From positions 118,693,997 to 118,757,996 of the forward strand of contig OX352772.1 of NCBI GenBank assembly GCA_947095535.1: a stretch of DNA of 64,000 bases, read 5' to 3'. The notes below the pieces were generated by a model, which worked only from the letters and a program-made list of their open reading frames with translations, was not told the DNA's origin and ran no database searches. The DNA is from Poecilobothrus nobilitatus. Lineage: Eukaryota > Arthropoda > Insecta > Diptera > Dolichopodidae. Shown in pieces: positions 21,085 through 32,330 of the stretch. How positions within the stretch are numbered: the stretch's first letter is position 1; every line of letters starts with the position of its first letter. Made by a program: the position numbers and the translations under genes.

Positions 21085-21192
21085 ATTCAAAATCACATAG
21101 TGCATGACGCATGTGCAAATATTCATCTTATATGTACTTGCAAAACATTTTTTCTTCTCTTTGCCATGCTATGCCTATGTGATTTTGAATAT
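21085..21192. repeat. long hairpin inside TE1
   Basis: Inverted arms attcaaaatcacatag... and ...ctatgtgattttgaatat flank a spacer of about 60 bases. The same arms, even better matched, occur in the second TE1 copy at about 52540-52645, so the hairpin is a conserved part of the element. Confidence 0.75.
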
Positions 21193-21251
21193 AGTAAATA
21201 CTAAATAGTATTGTCAAATATGTATAATGTATAAATACTCATTTCTATATT

Positions 21252-22821
21252 TATACCCGTACGATAGGATCGGGTATAATAAAATTACTCCTCCGTTTGT
21301 AACACCTCGAAATAAGCGAGCTAGATATACCTTCAAAGGTATGGATCGGTTCAGAAAAAAATTCTAATACTTTTGAGCCATGTCCGTCCGTCCGTCCGTC
21401 AGCACGCTAACTCAAAAACTAAGAAAGCTAAAATTTTGAAATTTACACAAAATATTCTGGGAGTAATTTGTAGGTTCCTTATTTTTTTGGTTGAGTTTGG
21501 ACCAAAACTTAGGGTAGCTCTCGAACACCTAACTTTTAGATCCCGACATTTTTTTTGAAATAGAGCTATGAAATTTTAACTGCTGATAGAACTCACAAAA
21601 ATATTAATTTTATTTTTAATAACTTTTTTTTGTAGCCCCACCCGTTACGGAGCTACAGCTCCCCAAAAGTTCAAAAAAGCTCTATATTTAAATTGTTATA
21701 GCACAAGTTGTATAAGGTATATCTTCATTTGAAAACGCCAAACAATTACTACTTTTATTAGCTTTAAAAGTATATATACAATAAGTATATATTTGTAGCA
21801 TACGGTGTCTTAATTTACCGTTATGCGAAATTAAAATTTTGCAAAATCCTTTACCCCTTCTATCTTCTAAACGGTTTAAGTTGGAAACTTGAAATTTTGA
21901 CAGAAGTTAGATGTTTGAAAATAAGTATGAGTCATTTCAGAAATTTTTTATGTATCACCCCCTGTTTAGGAGCTGTAAGGGGTCAAAAACTGAAAATTTG
22001 CTATTTTTAAACACCTGTAACTTGAACACCTGTTAAAATGTTTTTGAAGTAATACTCAAAAATTAAAGCTTCAACATTATACTCTTATTTCTGTTAACAA
22101 CTTTTTTTAATAATATAGGGTTACTTTATAATTGACGAAAGTGTTACTTGATTTTTTCAAATTTTCTAACAAATTTCTTCAACAAATTTTTTGCATTTGT
22201 TTTACTCGATAATTTGAAATTGTTGAGGATATAATGCGTAGTACAAAAAAATGTAAATAAATAAACAACATAACGGTTGCTTGAAGAATTTTTATTTATA
22301 TGATATTGATATACATACTTATATAATATCATGTTTATTTACATATCGTATATGCCACTAGCGAGTGAATGATAAGAGTATATATGTATATTATATAGTG
22401 CCGTATTTACATACATATATGTATTTTATTGTACTTATAAGAAATTATTCTGTCAATGGAATATTTAAATATAATAGAATATAATATTTAAAATTATATT
22501 TACTGTTTTGTACTAAGTGAATTTAATATACATTTACCGCTTAGTATTAAATGGTACTATAGAATATTTGAAAAAGTTTTGGATTGATAATCGTTATGTG
22601 GAAGTTTAGAATCTGCTTTTGAAGAATGTACATAAAAACATATAGTTTGAATATATGTACAAATCATAGTACTAGAAATTATAAAATTCACCCAATTTAT
22701 TTTAAAATACTAAAATATTAAAAAAATAATATTGTAAGCAGAGTGACAGGCTGTGAACATACTAACGGTTCGTACGGGTATCTAAGAGTTGACAAAGTCA
22801 ACTGTATTCTTCCTCGTTTTT
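21252..22821 (+). mobile_element. GTCY family A element, copy A1, nested in TE1
   Basis: Starts tatacccgtacgataggatcgggtataat (a hairpin), carries tccgtccgtccgtccg at 21384, and ends after ttcgtacgggtatc and a perfect stem-loop agttgac-aaa-gtcaact (22787-22803) with cctcgttttt. The subterminal ataCCCGTACGA and TCGTACGGGtat are inverted repeats. Both flanks continue TE1 sequence, as seen by comparison with TE1 copy 2, which fixes the borders. GTCY microsatellite, subterminal inverted repeats and a 3' hairpin without target-site duplication recall mini-me/DINE-1 (Helentron-associated) elements. The short open frames inside are not genes. Confidence 0.75.
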
Positions 22822-23287
22822 CATTGAATTTTCTGAAGAAAAAAGAAAAGAGGAAAATAATAACAAAATCAATTTTGTGTTATACAAACAGTGAAGCAAA
22901 GAAAAATAGTATTAGTACTTTTTTATTTTGTTTTGTGGGTGCAAAATGAAAACCTATGTATATATTTTTCCGCATTTGTTTAAAGGTCTAAAGTCTACTC
23001 TAAACTCTAAGGACCCACAAAACCAAATAAAAAAACCGTAAATTAACAAACCCGTAGTAAAAAGGATGAGGCGTTATTTATGCTAACATTTTGTTTAATA
23101 TTTGATTTTTCATAAATTTTTAATAAGTACATATGTATGTATGACTCAAAATCAACAATATATCCGATGTTAGGTATGAATTGTCGTTTTTCGATCAATT
23201 GTATTTGTGTAAACTGTGGCTGTCGGTTATATGAATTTGAATGCAATATAAGATTTAATAACATATTAGCAGGGGCCCCTAGTTCCA

Positions 23288-23576
23288 AAAATAATACAAA
23301 AACCTACTTTTTTAATTGTAAACACTGACAAGGTAAAAGATCCGGGAACACATTAGTTTGCCCTTTATATTCCAAAGCATGGTTGAACAGAATATTTTGA
23401 TTCGTATGGTGGAGTTCCAGATAAACCGGAAATTTTTGAAAAATCAGTGTATTGTTTTTAATAATTGGCAGATACAGGGTGTACTTTCGGATGTATGTGG
23501 AAAATACTGTTGCGTTTATGGCTGGTATAGATGTTTTTCATACTTAAAAACTTTTTTGAATGAATTTTGCCTTTGA
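23288..23576 (+). pseudogene. adenain-like cysteine protease, 3' part
   Basis: After the insertion the protease resumes: KPTFLIVNTDKVKDPGTH with the catalytic His, then a stop codon where relatives have Trp (23354 region), ALYIPKHG, a second stop, and EYFDSYGGVP with the acidic member of the triad. A frame change leads to NNWQIQGVLSDVCGKYCCVY with the oxyanion Gln and nucleophile Cys. The frame ends at 23576. In Polintons this enzyme matures the virion proteins. All catalytic residues are still recognisable, yet two stops, one frameshift and the 2.6-kb insertion have inactivated it. It converges with the polymerase, the usual arrangement in insect Polintons. Confidence 0.75.
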
Positions 23577-23838
23577 TTAAACTTTTTCGGCATATGCAGA
23601 TTTTGAAAATATATCGATAACAGTTAAGAGGAACTTGTTTATTATTTATTTATTTATTTATATTATTATTCACTTTTTGATAGGCCGACATATCTACAAG
23701 ATCAATTTTGCATGTATCATTTATCCCACTTTGAGATATTTTTCGTCTTCAAAATCTGAATGAATTTCAGATACTATTTGTGCTTTTGCCATTATTATTG
23801 AAAAGTTAAACTGCAACTGTGAATTTGAATAATATCGG

Positions 23839-23876
<38 letters not shown>

Positions 23877-23982
23877 ATTATATTATATATTATGTAAATA
23901 AACTAAAAACGGTAAAATTAAAATATTTTAGTTTTTTTCAATACTGTAATTTAATAGTTTAATGCCAAATTTTTACAATATA
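23577..23982. other. intergenic gap with TATT and TA microsatellites
   Basis: Between the convergent protease and polymerase. A run of TTTA units lies at 23640-23670 and a (TA)n run at about 23840-23872. No gene is seen, though text near 23590-23660 and 23690-23790 may be residual coding sequence. Confidence 0.6.
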
Positions 23983-25735
23983 TTAACAATAATTTTTAAA
24001 TTTTTTTCTTTTTGAAGCCATAAGGAAACATGAAGTATAATCATCTGCAAAAACTCGTTTTCTGAAATTTATTCGATATGTCTTTCTTTTAAGAACAGTG
24101 ATGACTCTATGATTGTATCTTCGACGAATACTAGGACATGTTATATTTATTTGTTGAAAATTGTTTAATTTTTTAACTAATTGTTTCATAGAGCGAAAAT
24201 TTATTTCTTGTGCAGCGTTATAATTTAAACGAATACCTTTGACTTCGCAAACAGTTTTTCGCATTTGGTGTTGGTACTATATATTTTGTATGTATAGTTC
24301 TTTGCACCCTCACTGACAAATTCTGTAATGTAACTTCCTATTCCATATTCTTCAAGCTCATCTGTCATATCTCCTATGAAAACTCCTGTTGGAGAGTTAT
24401 ATTCTCCTTCACGTGCTACATATATTATTGAATCAGTATCATAATACAAAACTCGTTCTTTTAAATTGTTTAAATAAGAATACAATTTTAAACCACCTTG
24501 TGTGGTAGTGTAAGCAGCTATACAAACGTTAACTGTTAATAATATTTCAGCTGATTCTTCTTCATGTTCCCAATTTACCAAAACTGTTTTTCCGTTTATT
24601 GGAGTTTTTTGATTTACACTCTTGGAAGGATCAGTAAGAATAGTAAATAATTCATAATACTTATGATTTCATTTTTTGATTGATTTTCTTTGCCCAAATT
24701 TACCCCAGAAAGAGTTTTACATTAATTTAGCTAATGATCTAAGTCCAGGATTTTTTTCCATTTCGTCAAACTGTAAATTTATGCCTTCCACTTTAGAAAA
24801 TTTTTCTAAATATTTGCACTTTTCCTTTGGTGTTCTACAAAAGCTAGGCCAGCCAGAAGCTTCTTCTTTAATTGGAAGGAACTTATTCATCATTGCAGTG
24901 AAATTCCTTGTAGTGATGTAAGGGGATTAAATATACAATATACTCCCATAGCTAGTATTTTTATACAATTTTGTATCCCTGTTTAACAGCTTCTCTTACT
25001 TCATCTATAACCCATGTTTCTAAAATTGACCTACTACGATTGTCATGAGAGCAGTCTTCATTATTCATTTCCAAGCTACATGTTTGACAGCAAAAAAATA
25101 TTAGCTTATTATTTTGATTTATAGGCCAAACCGGGTGATAGAGTTTTTCTGGAGGAAGTATCAATCTGATTTCGATTCGAAATTGACACTGATTCGATTT
25201 GATCTGATTTGTTTTCTAAATTCACACTCCCACTTTTCAATTACTTGATAACCTAAAGAGCGTAATTTATTGGCGTTGGATAATGTAGCGTCATAACGTG
25301 CTTCATATTTTTTATCATTATTATTTTTGAAACATTTTGGATTTCCATGGTAATAACAGCCATAAAACTCAAATATTTGTTTTGTGTCTGTACAATATCG
25401 GTCAGCACGAAGGCCAAAAATAACTTTTTCTGTTCCATTACCACTATTCTGAATTTTTATTTTTCTTTGTTTTTCTTCTCAATTTAACCATTTTATGTCA
25501 ATGATTGATTGGTTTTCTGATAAGCATATTGTTTTAAAAAATTCCTTCTAAAAACCACATTACACGGTGAAGCCATTGAAGTGGTCTCTAAAAATGGCTC
25601 AATCTTACTTTTTTCCAAAAATAGTTTAATTTTTACGCCATCCATAAAATATTCTACAAATTCATTTTGGAGGTTAAAAGACTTGCTTTTATTTTCTTCA
25701 TACCATTCAAGAAATTGTTTTCTTTCCAATCAACT
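23983..25735 (-). pseudogene. Polinton family B DNA polymerase, palm and C-terminal part
   Basis: Leftwards from 25735: EFVEYFMDGVKI (Exo III-like Tyr...Asp), FLETTSMASPCNVVFRRNF, then EFYGCYYHGNPKCF in a shifted frame (25390-25340) and the zinc-rich PPEKLYHPVWPI...CSLEM block (25150-25080). Next come WVIDEVREAVKQGYKI, EASGWPSFC near 24850, NPGLRSLAKLM...NSFWGKF (motif B, 24750-24690) and, in the 24581-24225 frame, YYDTDSIIYV (motif C with both catalytic Asp). The end 24264-23983 shifts frame into KGIRLNYNAAQEINF. Motif A (D-x-x-S-L-Y-P) is not found: a deletion near 25165-25200 removes it. Protein-primed polymerases of this family replicate Polintons. This one is dead through deletion, frameshifts and the split by element A2. 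Confidence 0.85.
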
Positions 25736-25846
25736 CATTGAATTATAACAGTAATATTTACGATCGGGTAACTTTCCATTATTATATTGTAATTTTATAT
25801 TTATATTATTTTATAAATTTATATTGTTTTTACGATTAAAACATAT

Positions 25847-27470
25847 GAAAAAACGAGAAAAAATATAGTTGCCTTTGTCAATTCTTAGATACTCGTACGA
25901 ACCGTTAGTATGTTCACAGTCTGTCACTCTGCAATATAATTTTTTTAATATTTTTGTATTTGAAAATAATTTGGATGAATTTTATAATTTCTAGAACTAT
26001 GGGTTGTACATATATTCAAACTATATGTTTATACATTCTTCAAAAGCAGATTCCAACCTTCCACATAACAATTATCAATCCAAAACTTTTTCAAATATTC
26101 TATAGTACCCTTTAATAGTAAGCGATAAATGTATATTAAATTTACTTAGTACAAAATAGTAAATATAATTTTAAATATTATATTATATTAATCCGCACAT
26201 AGTATATTTATATTGTTATAAGCATATCGCCATACATTGCAATATTTCTTTAAAAATATTTCCATTTATAACATAATTTCTTATCAGTACAATAAAATAC
26301 ATATATATATGTAAATACGGCGCTATATAATATACATCTATAATCTTATCATTCATTCATCAGTGACATATACGATATGTAAATAAACATGATATTATAT
26401 AAGTATGTATGTATATCAATATCATATAAATAAAAATTCTTCAAGCTATCGTTATGTTGCTTATTTATTTACATTTTTTTGTACTACGCATTATATCCTC
26501 AACAATTTCAAATTATCAAGTAAAAAAAATGCAAAAAATTCGTTAAAGAAATTTGTAAGAAAATTTGAAAAAGTCAAGTAACACTTTCGTCATTTATAAA
26601 GTTACCCTATATTATTAAAAAAAGTTGTTAACAGAAGTAAGAGTATAATGTTGAAGCTTTAATGTTTATGTATTAATTCAAAAAAATGTTGACAGGTGTT
26701 CAAGTTACAGGTGTTTAAAAATAGGAAATTTTCAGTTTTTGACTCTTTACAGCTCCTAAACGGGGGGTGATACAAACAAAATTTCTGAAATGGCTCATAC
26801 TTATTTTCGAAGATCTAACTGCTGTCAAAATTTCAAGTTTCCAACTTAAACCGTTTAGAAGATAGAAGGGTTAAAGGATTTTGCAATAATTCAGTTTTGC
26901 ATAACGGTAAATTAAGACACCGTATAGCACAAGTATATATTTATTATATACATGTTTGTAAAGCTCATAATAGCACTTATCGTTTGGAATTTTTGATTGA
27001 AGATATATCTTATACAACTTGTGTTATAACAATTTAACTATAGAGATTTTTCGAACTTTGGGGGGCTGTAGCCCCTTAATGGGGCTACAGAAAAAAGTTG
27101 TAAAAAATAAAATTAATATTTTTATGATATCTATCAGCAGTTAAAATTTCATGGCTCTATTTCAAAAAAATTGTGAAGATCTAAAAGTTAGTTGTATGGG
27201 AGCTATCCGAAGGTTTGATCGGAACTCAAACAAAAAAAATAGGGAACCTACAAATTGCTCCCAGAATATTTTGTGTAAATTTCAAAATTCTAGTTTTCTT
27301 AGTTTTTGATTTAGCGTGCTGACGGTCGGACGGACGGACATGGCTTAATCGACTCAGAATTTGATTCTGATCCGATCCATACCTTTAAAGGTATATCTAG
27401 CTCGCTTATTTCGAGGTGTTACAAACGGAGGATTCATTTTATTATACCCGATACTTATCGTACGGGTATA
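25847..27470 (-). mobile_element. GTCY family A element, copy A2, inserted in polymerase
   Basis: Reverse-oriented copy of A1: starts on the reverse strand at 27470 with tatacccgtacgataag..., carries gtccgtccgtccg near 27330-27342, and ends at 25847 with the hairpin and ctcgtttttt. It separates the exonuclease half of the Polinton polymerase (to the right) from its palm half (to the left). It is more like the copies at 35.06-38.24 kb than like A1, for example sharing caagtatatatttattatatac in the middle. Confidence 0.8.
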
Positions 27471-28920
27471 AATATCCTTTTTTCAAATTTATGTGTAAAT
27501 AAAACGCTTTCAGTAAACTAGATAACGGCATTGGGAAATAGTTCAATTAAAATTAAATTGAACTGCATTAAAATGATCTTTGGTCCCCTCATAATTAGTT
27601 TTTGTTTGATGATAGTTTTTTTAAAGATATAACTGATTATCAAATGCTTGTCCATTATGTGCAATAACTACAATTTTATCAAATATATTTCTTTGCTTGA
27701 GTATAATATATTCTAAAAACATTTGTATTGGATTATGTTTCAACACTTGTCGAAGGCCACAAAAATTGCATCTTTCTACATTAGATAATATACAATGCTT
27801 GCAACATTGTTCAAAAATACATAAATCAGGCTATGATATCATCTTGAGTTGTTTCGAGATCGTAGAAAAGATATAATATACTATTAAATTCAGCTAATTC
27901 TTTACACGGTGTGATAAAGCATTGGTGATCTGAAGCTACGTTTGCATTACAGTTTTTTCCCAAATCTCCATAGCACGTATGATTTACATCGGCTCTGTAT
28001 ACTTTAAAGCATTTTGTACAGGAATTTATAAGAGTACTAATAGATTTTTTATTTGTAGATGATGTTGCTTTATGATTATCAAAAGAAGTTTGACATTTAA
28101 AACTTCGATTGCATACATCACATTTAATATTTGGACAATTTACGTCACATGCTGCAGATGATTTACAAAAGAAACACGACCGTTAACATCTGTGAGATAA
28201 TTTATTGTTATACGGAACATTACATGTTTGGCAAAAGTAATCACAACTAAATGCTGCTTTAATAATGTAACTACATTGAAGTGACCTTAATCGTATATCA
28301 ATTTCAATATTTTTTCCTTATCTTCTTCACTTTGAAAAATAATCGATTTTCCTTTTCCTCTGAAATCAAAAACTACAATTTGATATTTAGAAACGTACAG
28401 TTGAAATTTTTTGAGCTCCCTGATACTAGCTCCTTTTGCTGGGATGCTTACATTTGAAATTCTTATTAGTTGTAACGCTGCTTTCAATTGACAGATTTTT
28501 CTATGAATGAGATAGCAACAACTAACGCACGTGGTAAGCATAGATTATCTTTGTGTTTAATTGAAATTATGCCTCTTCTCTTATTACATAACGTATATGT
28601 AGATAATCCTTCATAGTTGCTTTGCAAAATTTTTTAAATAACTATCCAAATTTCCGAAATGTCAAGGTCTGTTGCTTCTTTAAAATACATCCAGGCTGGA
28701 CCACGTTCATGAATACTTTGGCATTCAAAAGTGACACCAATTTTGCCACTATCGTCAACATTTTCAATAGAATTGTTGAATAATTCTTCAATACCAGTTT
28801 TAATCCAATCTATTGGATCTTTGTTGTCTGGTACTGGATTTATTATAAACTCCAATTTTTGTCCAAAAATATTGAATCGTTTTACATTCACTGATTTTAT
28901 TGATTTTATCCTGAATGTTT
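27471..28920 (-). pseudogene. Polinton family B DNA polymerase, N-terminal and exonuclease part (copy 1)
   Basis: Starts near ATG 28891 with MNVKRFNIFGQKLEF, DPIDWIKTGIEELFN and ERGPAWMYFKEATDLDI (to 28634). It continues in the 28541-28287 frame (CQLKAALQLIRISN, KKFQLYVSKYQIVVFDFRG), then a Cys-rich region with C-x-x-C pairs (28230-28000; CDVNCPNIKCDVCNRSFKC). LYFYDLETTQ-like Exo I (near 27860) carries the catalytic Asp and Glu. VIAHNGQAFDNQLYL (near 27670-27630) is Exo II. Compared with the second copy at 38.4-39.8 kb it lacks about 74 bp at 28584, flanked by acat on both sides. A2 interrupts the gene just after Exo II. Some frame breaks and stops are shared by both copies, so decay began before duplication. 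Confidence 0.85.
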
Positions 28921-28956
28921 CTTTATTTCTTTTTATTTCTTTTTTTTAATTTCCGG

Positions 28957-30191
28957 TTTTTGGCACATTTCCAAAAAAAAGTTCAAAAAACGTGCTTATT
29001 AGTTTCACTCTGTCCGTCCGTCCGTCTTTTTACAAAACTTCTACATCGTTAAAAAAACCATGGGTAGGTCAACCATTTTAACAATGGGTAGGTCTCATGA
29101 AAAAAATAATTTTGTGGAACAACTTTTTCATGTGCCCCATCCATTACGGAGCTATAGCCCCTCAAACTTTGAAAAAGCCCTAATTTTAAATGCATATATC
29201 TTATGTTATGCTTAAAATTTTTTCAATGGGAAACGTCATGCGACAGGTATTTTTCTTAACTTTGTAAATTAATATCAAAATTATACAATTTTTTTAATAC
29301 AATTAGTATGTAAATTTCCCGTTATGTGAAAACCAAATTTTACATGATTTTTCTACTTTCATAACTCCGGCGCGCTTTTAGATAGAGGCTTGAAATTTTG
29401 AGGGAAGAAAGAGAATTAGTATAAATTTGCTCAGAAAATTTTTTTTGGGCCATCCCATGTTTATGAGCTATTAGGGTTCAAAAATTGAAAATCTGCTACT
29501 TTTAAACATCTATAACTTAGGTACCTGTACACATTTTACTTCGGAAAGATGTAAAAATTCAAGCTACAGTAATATATTTTAACGTGTGTTAAACGTTTAG
29601 TTTAGTTATATAGGGTTCCAGAGTTACAGCTCTTCAAAATTGCGAAAAAGCCCCATTTTCAGATGTATATATCTCAGGCTCTGCGTAATAGTTTTGCAAT
29701 CTAAAACCGCCAGAAGACCGGAAATTTTATTATCTACATAAAGCAATATCAAAATTATGCAATATTTTGTAATTTGCTATTTAAATTTACCGTTATGTGA
29801 AAACCATATTTTGCATGAAATTTCTTTTCTCATAACTCTGGCACCCCTTTAGATAGGAACCTGAAATTTTGAGACAAGAAAGAACTAGAATTAGTATAGG
29901 TTTCCTTAGAAACTTTGTTTGCACCGCCCTCTGTTTAAGAGGTATTAGGGCTGAAAATAAGTATATTTTTACGTGTGCTAACGGTTTTTCTTACATATAT
30001 AGGCTTCCAGACTTACAGCCCCTCAAAATTTCAAAAAACTCCTATTTTCACATATTTTCTTATTACAAAAAATTTCTTAAATTTTATTTTTTAAATTTTC
30101 AAATTTTTGTGCAAGTCACAATTCTAAACAGTTTGTATTGTGTTTTGGAAATGTGCGCTTTTAAAAATCGTTGGTTTACATTCTACCTTAT
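28957..30191 (+). mobile_element. GTCY family C element, copy C1
   Basis: Begins ttttggcacatttccaaaa..., carries tgtccgtccgtccgtc at 29010 and repeated text acggagctayagcccctcaaa, gcaatctaaaaccgccagaag and cataactctggca. It ends ttttggaaatgtgcgctttt...cgttggtttacattctacctt. The subterminal GCACATTTCC and GGAAATGTGC are inverted repeats. The open frame 29869-30195 is a translation of the repeat. The architecture parallels family A, but the sequence is distinct. It abuts the N-terminus of the polymerase and may have removed the Polinton right end. Confidence 0.72.
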
Positions 30192-30859
30192 TTAATTTAA
30201 TTAAGACTCTATTAACACTCTATTAACTCTATATTCATATTTAACACTCTATTAACTCTATTTGAATTTTCACTCTATTAACAATTTTTTAACTTTTTAC
30301 ACAATTTATACATAATGTCTTGCTTGTTATTTGAAAAAATTATTTCAAACAAAGAAACAAATCTGGTTTATCTTTTTCTATTTTTATACTATATTCAAAC
30401 TATATGTTTATATATATTCAAACTATATGTTATACATTCTTCAAAAGCAGATTCTAATCTTCCACTTATAACTTTTCCAAATATGCTATAGTACCATTTA
30501 ACAATAAGCGGCAAATGTATAATAATTTATACTAAGCATATGTATTTATATCATTCATTCATCAGTGACATATACGATATGTAAATAACATGAGTTATAT
30601 AAGTATGTATACTATTATCATATAAATATAAATTCTTCAAGCTATTTTTTCAAATTTTTTAATTCAACAATTTCTAATTATCTTGTAAAAAAAATGCAAA
30701 CAAGGTGGAATGTAAACAAACGATTTTTAAAATTGCACATTTCCAAAAAACAAAAATTTGAAAAGTTTTTTAGTAGGTAATAAGAAAAACTGTGAAAATA
30801 GAACTTTTGTGGAATTTCAAGAGACTGTAAACGACTCTTTGAATGTCGTTTTTCATCTC
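30192..30859. repeat. gap with truncated family A and C pieces
   Basis: 30192-30370 contains short ctctattaac repeats (four or more). 30385-30660 is a shortened family A 3' region (ttcaaactatatg, cattcttcaaaagcagatt, catcagtgacatatacgatatg). 30701-30835 is a reverse family C end (caaggtggaatgtaaacaaacg). No gene. Confidence 0.6.
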
Positions 30860-32330
30860 TAACCAAATTAGCACGAGTCGTTGCTTATTGTTATCGTTTC
30901 ATAAACAACTTCAAGCAGCAATCCCTAAAGTTGAAAGGATATTTAGGGGTGCGAGAAATAAATGATGCTTTGGAAATATTAATAATTATATCGCAAATGA
31001 GAACCTTTTCAGAAGATATAAAATTGCTCAAGAACAATAAATCTGTATCTATTTCTATTAGATTAAGTTAAACACATTTCTTGACAAGAACTAAATGCTA
31101 CGAGTAGGGAGCGACTGGTTAATGCAAGTGGTTTGAATTATAACGAACAATTTCCGATATTGTTAAAAGATCGAGATTATTTTACTACCTTACTAATAAG
31201 TAAAACGCACAAGGAAACTTTGCATGGCAGCTCCCAGCTCATGTTATTTCACATTAGAAAAACATACTGGATCGTGAACGCTAGATATGCTGTGAGATAT
31301 CATATTCAAAAATATATAACCTACTTTAAACAAAAGGCCTAAACGCGCGAGGGAAACTTGTCCAACGCATTGGTATAAACGGCAAGATCATTCACGAATA
31401 CAGGATTGGACTATTGCGGACCTTTCGAAATTAAATATCATAAATATAGTGGCTCCACAAAATATAAGGCTTATATTGCTCTATTCGTTTCTATGGCTAC
31501 CAAGGCTATACATTTGGAGCCAGTAAGTGATATTTCGCCTGAAGGCTTTGCCGCTGCATTTAGAAGATTTTGTGCCCGAAGAGGCCTGTGTAAAAACATA
31601 TACTGCGATAATTGCACATATTTTGTTGGTGGTCATTGAATTTTAACTAAACCAAGTAAAAAAATGATTCAAGACTTAAATATTGAAGTTGGCGGGCTGA
31701 TGGAGAATAATAGAGTTGCGTATCATTTAAACCCACCTTCTGCTTCACATTTTGAAGGTTTGTGGGAAGTGGGAGTGAAAATCACAAAATATCATCTGAA
31801 AAGTCTTTTGGACAATACGGCCATCACATATGAAGAATTTAATACGGTGTTGTGTCAAAACGAAGCTTGTCTTAATTCATGCCCATTGACAGAAATCAGC
31901 TCAAAACCACAAGATCTCACACCGCTAACACCAGCCCATTTTTTAATCGGTGAATCAATGCTGGCAGCACCACAAGAAGAAGTCGCCGATATAAACATAC
32001 ATCGGTTAACGCGATGGCAATATTTGCAAGCGTTAGTACAACATTTTGCCGTCGATGGAACTCTGAATATTTATCAAGGTTACAACAGAGACCTAAATGG
32101 ACAAGAAAAATACAAAATGTCGTACCAAATCAACTGGTTCTACTAAAAGAAGATAATCTGCCACCCAATAAATAGTTATTGGAAGGATTATTGAAATACA
32201 TTCTGCATCTGATAGATGGGTTCGAGTTGTCACGGTACGCACTAAACACAGTACGTTAAAACGGCTGATTACAAAAATTTGTTTACTACCAAACGATTAA
32301 AACAAAAAAAACCTCTAATATCGTCAACCG
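30860..32330 (+). pseudogene. BEL/Pao pol remnant: connector, integrase, C-terminal domain
   Basis: 30880-31060 reads LARVVAYCYRFINNF and ALEILIIISQMRTFSEDIKL, the BEL/Pao segment between RNase H and integrase. 31133-31342: the integrase zinc-binding region (KTHKETLHGSSQLMLFHIRK, YWIVNARYAVRYHIQKYI), with the last Cys pair damaged. 31406-31639: the core with MDYCGPFEIKY (first Asp), TKAIHLEPVSDIS, and IYCDNCTYFVGG (second Asp). 31664-32146: LNPPSASHFEGLWE (catalytic Glu), PLTPAHFLIGESML and a region up to the linker. 32140-32330 in two further frames: LKEDNLPPNK and RWVRVVTVRTK...KICLLPND, the C-terminal domain of BEL integrases. The D,D,E set is intact but several stops and shifts kill the frame. 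RT and protease are absent. Confidence 0.88.

Larger units (their letters stand above)
20713..23287 (+). mobile_element. Helitron-like non-autonomous element, copy 1 (TE1), inserted in Polinton protease
   Basis: Protease coding sequence stops at about 20712 and resumes at 23288, which defines the insert. The reverse-complement counterpart at about 50119-53152 shares both ends, including the blocks ataatattacac...agttttttaaccaag on the left and gctaatrtg near the right end. The left end begins near a TC dinucleotide (tctataataatattacac at 20709) and the right end finishes ccctag|tt. TC at 5' and CTAG at 3' with an A/T target would fit a Helitron, but the 3' hairpin is weak, so the class is provisional. 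Inside are a long hairpin (21085-21192) and a short minisatellite unit (gaagcaaagaaaa-type). A family A element is nested at 21252-22821. No protein is encoded. Confidence 0.65.

Noticed and set aside
22743..22949. Open frame starting in family A (MTGCEHTNGSYGYLRVDK), also seen in copies at 35.0 and 36.7 kb
   Set aside because: It translates the terminal hairpin region of a repeat and runs across the A1/TE1 border, so the conservation is from the repeat and not from a protein.
29869..30195. 108-codon frame shared by 29.87 and 40.71 kb
   Set aside because: It is inside family C repeats and not conserved in other copies of that family. The shared reading is due to the segmental duplication.
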